64,000 nucleotides of DNA, taken from contig JACGWO010000004.1 in NCBI GenBank assembly GCA_034509735.1, positions 27,509,395 through 27,573,394 of the forward strand, read 5' to 3'. This stretch comes from Sesamum alatum (lineage: Eukaryota; Streptophyta; Magnoliopsida; Lamiales; Pedaliaceae). Shown here piece after piece: positions 31,332-41,355 of this stretch. How positions within the stretch are numbered: position 1 is the first letter of the stretch; each line of letters opens with the position of its first letter. The notes under the pieces were generated by a model. The model searched no databases, had not been told where the DNA came from, and saw only the letters and a list, made by a program, of their open reading frames with translations. The translations under genes were made by a program, and so were the position numbers.

Positions 31332-31544
31332 TTACCTGAAACCATAGGAAATAAAGAGCTTTTGCTGATTCATTTCAAAAAACAGCTTCAATAGATCGGC
31401 AAGAGTATGAAACAACTTTGGTCCAGAGTGAGAAGCTTTGCCCTCGTGAATGGATCTCCTAAAGCTCTTCAATATCAAGTCATTGCTTAGGTCACCCTGC
31501 CTTGAGGGTTGATCGCATCCGACATACTTACGAAGCCACTCCAA
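31332..31544 (-). other. Unrecognised exon-like coding segment inside a Helitron-like element
   Basis: About 70 residues read openly, beginning near MEWLRKYVGCDQPSRQGDLS and continuing KSFRRSIHEGKASHSGPKLF, LADLLKLFFEMNQ. Composition is that of a normal soluble host protein, unlike its A+T-rich surroundings. I do not recognise the family. Flanking bases at the left (about 31340) could serve as splice site. It looks like a captured gene fragment rather than a resident gene, because no further exons are seen nearby. Confidence 0.4.
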
Positions 31545-31884
31545 TTGCAGTGAATAGTTGACACACCTCGGTCTGAGCTGTCACTCGAGAGTGGTGAATT
31601 AAGTCAGATTATGTTGCCAATAGTTTCACACAAACTTTAAAATGAAAAATAGCTGATACACCTTAAAAAATGTTTAATAATAATAAATGCCAATAATTTC
31701 ACATAAACTTGCCATCTATAAAATGGTGCACGAAGTCATCCACTCTCTTCATTAAAAGAACACTAACACCCCCACATCACCAAGTTCTATTTGTGGCAGT
31801 TATTATAAGAAAACGTGGTGATTAGTATGGAATTCTGTGGTTTTAAAGGTATCATTTTTCCACACTTTTTTGTTGCATGCTAAA

Positions 31885-31887
<3 letters not shown>

Positions 31888-31916
<29 letters not shown>
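31888..31916. repeat. Poly-G tract, 29 bases
   Basis: An uninterrupted run of 29 G. Such a tract could fold as a G-quadruplex; its exact length is also the kind of thing assemblies get wrong. Confidence 0.95.
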
Positions 31917-31920
<4 letters not shown>

Positions 31921-32279
31921 ATTGGAATATAAAAAAATTTGTGTAGCGTATAAAAATTGTCACTTTGTGAGTTTTTGACTTATCTTCATAATAGTATAGA
32001 TTCATGTGAAAATGTAGAGAAAGAAGCTCAACCTATATTGTTGACCAAATATATATGACGAATCAGAAAGTAATCAAATAAACCCCTCTCCACAAAAAAT
32101 TATTGCAGCATAGTAATACATAGGGAATCAACCCATAAACCATCAACTCGAATAAAATGCAAGGCAATTAAACTATAATATGATCAATAAAAACAGGAGA
32201 GTGAATAATCAAACAATAATAGTATCACTTTAATATATAAAAAGTGTCTTCTCCTCTTTCTTATGTAATTACAAAATAA

Positions 32280-33660
32280 TTTATTAATGCAGTTTCCAGC
32301 ATCAATTGTCTACAGATAGTACTGTTCTGACCATGCACAACAAATATGGGTATGAAAATAGTATCCATAATTTATTAATGCAATTTTCTAGCATTAATTT
32401 TCTACAAATAGTACTGTCTTATTGTGTACAGTAATTATGGGTATGAAAATATTTGTAAAACATACAACTATATGAACAAATAAGACTACAATATATATAG
32501 AGAGCGGAATGCTGCAACAATGATATAAGAAATAAAATAACATCTATACTTACAAATATACTACTTACAGATATATTAATCACTTTAGTGGGCATAGTAG
32601 ACAGGGGGGAATATTATATGATTCTTTTGAACAATCCTAATAAATGTATCTTTGTTCTTTTGAACAATCCTATTAAGTATATCTTTAGTGAGAATAGCAT
32701 AGTAATTTGATTATAACATTTGTGCCAATGGTGGTAAGTTAAATTCAGTATGAATTGAAAATCTTCATGTAGTTGTCCAGTATTTACCAATGTGGCACAA
32801 CATTTTGCATTCATTAGCAAATTGTCTCTTCTTTGAGCCTCTACCTATTCTTGGTGAATGGTGTAACAAAACCTTTATTTGCTTGACAACAAATTTCTTA
32901 AGGAACATGGTTTAGCCTCCCTGGCAAACTTAACCTTTCTTGAAACAATGCAGGAAGAAATTGACTTTCAGTTCTTATCTGTACGTGAAATAACAATTTT
33001 TTTTTTTTTTTTGGGAAAAGGTAATTAATATGTATAAAAAGAAAAGAATGTACAACAGCTAATCGTCCAAGGACTCACAGACCAGCCAATTGAGCAGTAA
33101 GAATGCGCAGTCGAAGATGTTCTAGGAGTTGAGCAGCAACAGACTCAGCACTTCTCGAAGTCCCGCCAAACCGCCTGTTGTTCCTTTCCCACCAGATGAA
33201 ATAAACTAACGCAGCAAGGGTCGCTCGATCAGCGGCGTGGAGGTAATGATTGGTCCTCCATCGGCGGCATGCCCACTGAATCCCGGTGCGCCAATCCGCA
33301 TGGGGCCAAGAGAATCTGGTGTGCCTGCCTACAAGCCGCAGACATCAACGCGAGAATGAGCAATTGAAGAACAAATGGGCATGGGATTCTGGCAGCTGCT
33401 CATCACAGAGAACGCAAGCAGCAGTCGTTTGGACGCGCCACATCCTATCTGCAGTAGAGAGGAGCTCCAAGATGGCGAGCCACAACACAAAACAGTGACG
33501 ATGAACAGTAATTATGGGTGTGAAAATATTTGTTAAAAATACAACTATGTCAACAATAAGACTATAATATGTGTATATAACCAAATGCTGCAGCAATGAT
33601 ATCAGAAATAAATTACATCTCTACTTACAGATATACTACTTACAAATGGTGGGGAATTTT
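32280..33660. repeat. Direct duplications split by a LINE piece
   Basis: The block ACAGTAATTATGGG..ATACTACTTACAGATAT at about 32418-32590 recurs at about 33506-33650 with roughly 85-90% similarity by eye. Within the left copy, AATTTATTAATGCA..GGGTATGAAAAT is also doubled (about 32278-32355 and 32368-32450). The LINE fragment ends exactly where the second copy begins. Confidence 0.6.
32997..33505 (-). mobile_element. LINE 3' fragment with zf-RVT domain
   Basis: A T run at 32997-33012 marks the poly-A tail of a minus-strand retroposon. From about 33500 the minus strand encodes the zinc-binding tail of plant L1-type reverse transcriptases: TADRMWRVQTTAACVLCDEQ, then ESHAHLFFNCSFSR, then, in another frame, FIWWERNNRRFGG. 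The rest of the element is missing (5' truncation), and frameshifts break the reading. Confidence 0.75.
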
Positions 33661-34250
33661 CCCTAACACTTTATGAGCATAACACTTTGAAGACTTGATG
33701 AGATGCTCTTGTACTTCAGTAAACCATCAAAACTAATAAAATCGAAGGCAATTAAATTATAATACTATCAACACAAAGAGTAGTGGGAATAAGCAAAGGA
33801 TTGAACAATGAAACACTTAGTGAGCGAAGCAGATGGCGAAGAATTCAAAAGTCGTCCAAAATACTTTACGCGCGGTCCAGGAGTTGAGAGTTGAGTGGAT
33901 AATTTCTCAAACACTTTATGAGTGCATCGGAAGAGAGAGTTTACAGTTCAGAGTTTGAAGAGAAGTCTGCAGTTGAGAGGCTCTAATATCATGGCGTTTC
34001 GTGCTTTTGCAGGAGGATCAGTTCTCGAAATTTCTACCGACATTGAAAAGTCAGGAAGAAGAAAGAGTCTGCAGCTGAGATTTTGAAGAGACGTGTGAGT
34101 CTGCAGTTGAGATTTTGAAGAGACGTGGGTTCTTCAAAAGAGATGAAACGTTGTGATTGCAAGAGAGTGGGTAAATACAACCTATTTTTAAGGGTATTTT
34201 GGTAAACACAATTTTTGGTGTAAATAGTATAAAAACTGTCATTTTGTGTG

Positions 34251-34282
34251 TATAATATGACTTCTCTTTATAATAGTATAGA
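34251..34282 (-). mobile_element. Second Helitron-type 5' end
   Basis: The minus strand reads TCTATACTATTATAAAGAG from 34282, preceded by A. The next 60 bases resemble those beside the 5' end at 32000 (GTCATTTTGTG.. against GTCACTTTGTG..). I could not find the matching 3' end, so only the terminus is called. Confidence 0.5.
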
Positions 34283-35771
34283 TAGATTATATAAAATAAA
34301 AAATATTATAAGCGCACAGCTTTCGCGGTATACTTATAAAAATACTAACTAGCGACCGATCATTTTTTATTTTTTTTAAAATATAAATTTATATTTATTA
34401 TTTAATAATATATTATTTATTTACTAAATAAATATATTTAAGTTTTTAAAAATTAATAAATATATATTTTAATTTAATGCGACCTAATAATATTACATTC
34501 TGTACGAAAAAATAAAAACTATTACAAAATTAGTAATAGATGAAATGATGGTCGAAAAACTATCCCAGCTCGGGACCACGTCTAAATTTTGATGAAATGA
34601 TGGTCGCAAATTAGGCTCGCGACCCTTAGTCGAGAGCCCAATTAACGACCACATTTGAAAAAGATAAAAAAAAAAAATGGTATGTCGCTATGTTTTTATA
34701 AGTGTACGCGAAAGCGGTATAGTTATAATTTTTTTTTTATATGTAATAATATAAATGAGCCCCTAAGCTCAATGTCCCTGATCTTGGGCCTTGGCTCAAA
34801 GGTTTACTCCATCTATGAAAGAAATAAAATCGGTTCTAGTTAAGATGAGTGGATATCATTGCTAGAATGGGTTCCATTCGTCACACACGTGGACAACACC
34901 CAAGACCGAACATCTCTAAAGTCTATGTGTTTGTTTCTATGTGTGTGTGTGTTTTCTCTATGTCTGATTTGTCTAAGGATGTTTGCGTGTGGATCACGCA
35001 ATTCAAATATTTCATTTTTGTCATGGAAGACAAACCGATCCTAGGTTTCGTCCACCTATGATGATACCCTAGAGCAATTTGTCTTCTACGTCGAAAATAA
35101 AATATTTAAATTGTGTGAACCCCAATCACAAAAATGTCTTTTGGCCTAATGTCGTTGAATACTAACTTCAATGAAGCCTAATCTAATCGTTATTTGGCCT
35201 AAACGTTGTTTTTGGCCTAACCACATACAGGATAAACCGTGGTTGATGAAGTTTTTTGGCCGAATGACGGGCAATCTCTTGTCTTTGGTCGTTTTGGCTT
35301 AACTGATGTTGGTCTCTATTGTTTTTTTTTTTAATTTAAAAAATTACAATATAAATCTACAATCAACAGCAACAACACTCACACTCAACCACCTCACACT
35401 TTATCACATTCACCAATCATCAACAATTTTAGAAACAGGTACCCAACATGATGTCATATGTAAAAATACAAAGTTCAAAAAAAAAAAAATTATGTAGGCA
35501 TCCCACACGATGCTCACACCTCAACAAATTGATAATTATATTGGCACCCCACACAATGCCTTTGGACAATCAAAAGCGAAAAAAACACCATTAACGTTCG
35601 AGTAGGATCTAAATTATGATGTAGTCTAAAGATGTAGCCTAACATCTAACACTGTCTAGTATCGTCTAGCATCCCCGAACGTCGTTTAACATTACCTAAC
35701 ATATTTCGTAGTATTTTATAGTAGTTTAAAATAATTTATAGCATATTATAGTTTATCATAATATTTTTTAA
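34283..35771. other. A+T-rich spacer with short degenerate repeats
   Basis: No gene is seen. 35120-35300 repeats the phrase TTTTGGCCTAA and variants; 35630-35720 repeats CTAACAT/CTAGCAT. A Helitron or LTR promoter remnant is possible but unsupported. Confidence 0.5.
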
Positions 35772-36350
35772 TGACCTATTTATAAATTTGAATTTTAGGA
35801 AAAGCCAGTTGAATATAAAGCAAGACTTAAAAGAATTCAAAGAATAATAAAAAAACGAATTGAGGAAGCAAAGGAAATCATTTATGAAATTCTTATTCAA
35901 TATCCCGATACAGATATTTCTTACCAATATCGCATGAAAAATATCTGGATAGCAAATTCATAATATAACAAAAAAATTGCGGGATATTATGTCGGTTAAA
36001 TGAATAATCTTTCTATTGTAGGGATGTTTCCTCAAAGAGGAAGAGACAGAAACTCCTCTAATCAAGGGGGGGGGTAGATTTAGACCAGGTGAAATTATAC
36101 GCCAAGGTAACAGATCACTTATCAAAGAAAACATCTTTGGAATTGGGAACTATAATAAGATCTCTGAAGAAGAGAATGAGCTCTTCCAACAATTCCTTAT
36201 ATTTAAGAAAGAACGGAGGAAAGTGGTTATCGATAAAGTATCATCATCTTCAGGATCTTATGCCAAGATACTTGAAGAAGAAGACAAAATAACAATTATA
36301 AATTTAGTGAACATCAGGAAGTAATTATACTCCTAAAAAATGAAGATTTG
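35772..36350 (+). repeat. Pararetrovirus segment, copy A
   Basis: This block matches 38429-39002 closely, base by base, apart from scattered changes and a run of nine G at about 36067-36075. Similarity stops abruptly near 36350, where the protease region begins. The protein encoded is highly charged (many Lys, Arg, Glu) and is not assigned. Confidence 0.75.
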
Positions 36351-36420
36351 GTATCAGGATAACTTCCTATCCACACTAGAATTTGTTACTAGTTAAAAAT
36401 GGAATGTGAAAATTGACTTA

Positions 36421-38297
36421 TTAATAAATAATAATTTTAGGATAACGTTTACTATAGACATTGGAGCATATATTAATTAAATAAAAGAAGGGTTGATACC
36501 AACCAAATACTTTGAGAAAACAACACATTCTCTATCCTCTACTAATGGGCAAAAATTGAATATAAGTTTTAAATTCCAAAAAGCTTATATATGTAATAAT
36601 AAGAAATGTATCCCTACATGTTTTTCATTAATAAAATATCTAACCAACGATAGAATACTAGGGACACCTTTTCTTTAGAATATTTTTCCCTATAAAAATG
36701 ATTAATGAAAAATGTATAATAGGAACTTTTGAAGATGAAACAATAAAGTTTGAATTTATTACCCAATCAATTGATAGAGATATTAATGAAATAAGAGATT
36801 TAATAATCTCTAAAACGAATCAAATCTGTTTCATAAAAGAAGAAATTAGTTCGTTACAGATAAATGAATTACTTGAAAATCCAAAATTACAAGGGAAAAC
36901 TCATAATGGTTGAAAATAAATTTGAACTAGAGATATGAAATGAACACCCTAATACATTTTGGCACGAAAAAAAATATGTTGTAAATCTCCCTTATGAAAA
37001 TGAATTTTCGGAGGAAAACAATCCCACTAAAGCAAGACCTTGCCAAATGAACTCTGAATATTTAGAGTTATGCAAAAATGAGATTAAGTTATTATTAGAT
37101 AAAAAAAAAATTGATTAGACCATCTAAATCACCTTGGTTATGCATTGCTTTTTATGCTAATAAGCATGCAGAACAGAAAAGAGGGAGACCTAGACTTGTC
37201 ATAAATTACAAACCTCTTAATAAAGTTTTAAAATGGATAGGATATCCAATCCCCAATAAAAAAGACCTTTTAGATAGACTACATAAGACAATAATTTTCT
37301 CAAAATTTGATTTAAAATCAGGATATTGGATATTCAGGTAAATGAATAAGATAGATATAAAACGGCAATTGACAGTTCCTTTTGGGCACTATGAATGAAA
37401 TGTAATGCCTTTTGATTTGAAAAATGCACCTTCAGAATTTCAAAATATCATGAATGATATTTTTAACCAGTTCTCAAATTTTATCATTGTTTATATTGAT
37501 GATATTTTAGTCTTCTAACAGTATAGAAGATCATTTTAAACATTTAGAACTGTTTAAAATATTAGTCATTCAAAATGGATTAGTGATATCAAAACTGAAA
37601 ATGAGTATCTTCCAAACTAAAATAAGATTTCTAGGCCATAATATTGAGAAATGGGAGATAATCCCCATCAATAGATGCATAGAATTTGCAGATAAATTTC
37701 CTAATAAAACAATTGATAGGACTCAATTATAAAGATTTCTAGGAAGCTTGAATTTTATAGCCCCATATTATAAAAATCTTGCCTAGGACACAACCTTATT
37801 ATATGATAGGCTTAAAAAAATCCTTCTGAATGGACACACGAACACACCAAAGCAATTAGACTAATAAAACAAAATATTAAACCATTACCATGTTTAACAC
37901 TTGCAAATCCTAATAGGAAAAAGATAATCAAAAAAATGCTTCTGAAATAGGATTTGGAGGGATATTTAAGCAAATCGACGATAATAAGCAAGAGTATTTG
38001 GTTAGATTTCATTCAGGAAAATGGAAAGCAACCCAGTTAAATTATGCTACGGTGGCCAAAGAAGTTCTTGCTATTATCAAACGCGTTTTAAAATTTTAAG
38101 GTGACTTGTTAAACCAAGAATTTACAATCAAAACATATTGTTCTGCTACTAAGTTTATGTTCAATAAAGACTTTAAACATGATGTTTCTAAACAGATGTT
38201 TGCCAGATGGCAAGCAAACTTAACCCCATTCAATTTCACCATAAAACATAATAAAGGAATAGTCTTCCTGATTTTCTATCAAGAGAATATTTAAATG
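36421..38297 (+). pseudogene. Pararetrovirus protease - RT - RNase H region, broken
   Basis: The protease active-site motif (D-x-G-A) lies near 36458. Reverse transcriptase spans about 37080-37560 with the conserved NYKPLN, SKFDLKSGYW and the YIDD catalytic box near 37490, followed at once by a stop. RNase H follows at about 37930-38297. I count at least eight stops or frame changes by eye. The catalytic residues themselves are mostly still visible. Confidence 0.75.
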
Positions 38298-38428
38298 AAC
38301 ATAGACAATGGGAAATTTAACCGGATTAGAGACGAATCCTTTATAAGAGTGAGTACCTCCTCTAAAATCCCAAACTATTGGGCTAAAAAGGAATTGAATG
38401 AGATACTTATTTTATGCATGGGTTGAAA

Positions 38429-39897
38429 TGGCCCGTCTATAAATTTGAATTTTGGGATGAGCCGGTTGAATATAAAACAAGACTTAAAAGAATTCAAAGA
38501 ATAATAAGAAGAAGAATTGATGAAACAAAAAATATTTTCGAAATTCTTATTCAATATCCCGATGCAGATATTTCTTATCAATACCGCATGAAAAATATTT
38601 GGATAGCAAATTTGTTATATCACCAAAAATTGCAGGATATTATGTTGGTTAAATGGATAATATTTCTATTGCAGGAATACTTCCTCAAAGAGGAAGAGGC
38701 AGAAACTCCTCTAATCAAAGAGGAGGTAGATTTAGACCAGGTGAAATTATATGCTAAGGTAATAGATCACCTAAAGAAAACATATCCGGATTGAAAAATA
38801 TAATAAGATGTCTGAAAAAGAGAATGAGCTCTTCCAACAATTCCTTATATTTAAGAAAGAACATAGAAGAAAGTCGCTACCGATGAGGTATCATCTTCTT
38901 CAGTATCTTATGACAAGGTACTTGAAGAAGCAGACGAATTAGCGAATTATAAATTTAGTGAACATCAGGAAGTAATCATACTCCTGAAAAATGATGATTT
39001 AAGATGGGAGAAAGACCCATCGTATCTAATGAAAAGATACCTTGATGTGACAACATTTACAGCAGGGGCATATAAGCCAAGAGCCCATTACGAGTGCATT
39101 CTTAAGATCATGCAAAGTGTTGAAATTACCCACACTTATTCCAACAATGGAAAGGAGCTTAATTACTCAAAAGCAGTAATAAAAAAATTAATCACTACTG
39201 TTGAATGGGGAATTAACCCATTAGGTGAAAAAGAATACATTCACCAAAAATCTGAAACCCCGATAAAATTACATTATAGGTATGTTGAAGCAATCAACAA
39301 AGCTTTTCTCTATGAAAATTATAAGAGAAAACACACATGATTTTAAAATTTGTCCATTAGTCTTCCTACAATAATTACCAAACTAAGTATTTCAATGGTG
39401 GTTAAATTATGGTCCTCCAATTCTATACTCCATGAAATTTTTTAGGATTATTATACCGAATGGATCAACTATTCGCCAAAAATTATTGAGGCGGAAAGAT
39501 CACAAAAATGGATAGAATGAATCGTTCTTCTTCTTTGTGGAATTTTCACTCCCATGGATATGAAAACGATTACCGGAAGTAGGAATGACCCTACAAAAAA
39601 TTACTTGTATCAAAAGGAAATCTTATTCAAAATTTTGGACCAAATTAATGCAAATAAACCCAGAAACAAAAAAAAATAATATTTTTGTCAAGAAGCACTA
39701 GATGAAATGGAGGAAAAGCTTCAAGAATATAGGACACTCGTGGAAAAAAGAGGAAAATCAAACTCCTAGCCTGTTCGAGCAATTATCTCAAAAGATCAAA
39801 AGCAAAAGAGGCATCATATCTAAAGAACAAATGATTGAAGAATATCTTAATCAAGTCCAAAAAGACCTCAAAAGGAATCTAACATGATTGGATTCCC
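38429..39897 (+). pseudogene. Pararetrovirus region downstream of RNase H (includes copy B)
   Basis: Two open stretches (38414-38794 and 39029-39340) and further fragments to 39897 follow the RNase H. Copy B of the duplicated segment is 38429-39002. The product is charged and unrecognised; in one caulimovirid group (florendoviruses) an extra ORF of unknown function lies in this position, which would fit. Confidence 0.5.
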
Positions 39898-40269
39898 CAT
39901 TGGTGACCTCTTCCAAGGATGAAGAAAATAAGTATTCTTCTCATAGGATCCATTCGAGGAACTCAATCATGAAATTCTTCTTGATCAACTATTCCAGGGA
40001 ATTAGAACTGTTTAAAAGCAAAATCAAAAGTTGAAACTTCTGAATCATCGGAAGAACAAAGAGTTGACCATCATAAGAGATCGAAAGCAGAATCTGAAGA
40101 AAATAATGAAAAAATGAAGGCAGGGAGCACATAAATGTAATGATTAAGTGATTAAGTGATTATGAAGAATCCAATGAATTTATCTTATATTACTTGAGGT
40201 TGAAAACTTACTTTTTGATTTTATTCTTAATTTGTATTTTATATAGGTGTCTCAAAATACGTATTAAAA

Positions 40270-40780
40270 ATATATTCAACTAATACTTTTTTTTTTAATA
40301 AATAATATCAATTTAAATTTAAATACCTTAATATAATTTTTTAATCTTAAATGAATTGTACAAGACAAAGAATACATTCATCTAAATTATTAATTTTTTC
40401 ATTAAATAATATCATTGTACAATATACAATGGAATATATAATACAATAATTCATTCAACTAATACATTATTTTTTTAATAAATAATATCAATTTAGATTT
40501 AAATACTTTAACATAATTTTCAATCTAAAATGAATTGTATAAGACAAAAATTACCTTTATCTAAACTAAATTCATTAAATAATATCATTTTACTAAATAA
40601 AATAAAATATATAATAAAAAGAATACATTCAACTAATACTTTATTTTTGTTATTAAGTAATATCAATTTAAATTTAAATACCTCAACGTAATTTTCAATC
40701 TAAAATGCATTGTACAAGAAAAAGGATACATTCATCTAAATTATTAATTTTTTCATTAACTAATATCATTTTACGATATT
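40270..40780. repeat. A+T-rich tandem repeat, three units of about 175-179 bp
   Basis: TTCAACTAATAC begins units at 40275, 40454 and 40628; each contains AATAATATCAATTTA, a TTTTCAATCT-like phrase and AAATGAATTGTA. The third unit runs to about 40780. It lies immediately downstream of the pararetrovirus block. Confidence 0.75.
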
Positions 40781-41355
40781 ATCTCAAAAGAAAACCCAAA
40801 CATACATATGTATCTTCAAAATATACTTATTTATCTCTGTTTTTCTCTTTCTATCTCCATAAAACAAAACAAAACAAAAACCCCAAAAATAAATCCAAAC
40901 ACTACTTAAGTTTTTTATATCTCCATTGAATTGACATTGATATCTCCATCTTTTAACTCTGGATTAACTGACAAGAGCAGCGTTGAGGTTTCTAAATCTT
41001 GATAACAATTGAACATTTGATGACAGGTTAAATTACAATCTCAATGTACCTAAACTCCCTGGAAAAGACTTCATATGGCTCTGGTTCTGTTTTCCAGGGA
41101 GTAAACAAACAAGCAGCTAACAACACAAGGCATGGGCTCTTTTGCTCTATTTTCAAGCTATATCTGGACATAATCAGCAATTTACCTCATGAGCCAAAGG
41201 AAAGAGTACGTGTGCGCTTTCTAGGTTTGATCACGTGCGGGTTTCCAGTCAACCGAAACATGCATTGATCTTCTCAAACCACCTTCTGAAGAAGCCAAAC
41301 AAGTAGGAGACAGCATAGCTATTAGTGCATCTCCACCTCATGATTCATGCATGTT
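40781..41355. other. Spacer, probably THO5 3' untranslated region
   Basis: Base composition becomes more gene-like toward 41000-41355, next to the THO5 stop codon. No separate gene is supported. Confidence 0.5.

Larger units (their letters stand above)
30243..32000 (-). mobile_element. Helitron-like element, minus orientation
   Basis: On the minus strand the 5' end reads TCTATACTATTATGAAG (31984-32000) preceded by A, a typical plant Helitron start. The proposed 3' end is near 30243-30275, reading GCGTGCCACCGTTG then TTAGT, i.e. CTAG with one change, followed by T. The 3' hairpin is weak. A 29-base G run lies at 31888-31916 and a foreign exon-like segment at 31332-31544. The 5' end is better supported than the 3' end. 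Confidence 0.45.
35772..40140 (+). mobile_element. Endogenous pararetrovirus (Caulimoviridae-like), rearranged and decayed
   Basis: The plus strand holds, in many broken frames, an aspartic protease, reverse transcriptase and RNase H in caulimovirid order, with no LTRs, no integrase and no target duplication. The RT segment resembles plant pararetroviruses (petuvirus-like group) more than Ty3 elements. A coding segment of about 570 bp occurs twice: before the protease (35772-36350) and after the RNase H (38429-39002). That gives a head-to-tail, internally deleted arrangement, as expected for end-joined viral DNA. Stops occur in every domain, so it cannot be expressed as a polyprotein. Confidence 0.75.

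Noticed and set aside
40150..40780. CRISPR-like or regulatory repeat array
   Set aside because: Units are 175-179 bp head to tail without distinct spacers, in a plant context; a plain tandem repeat.
41044..41268. 74-codon plus-strand frame near THO5
   Set aside because: No motif and it overlaps the expected THO5 3' untranslated region on the other strand.
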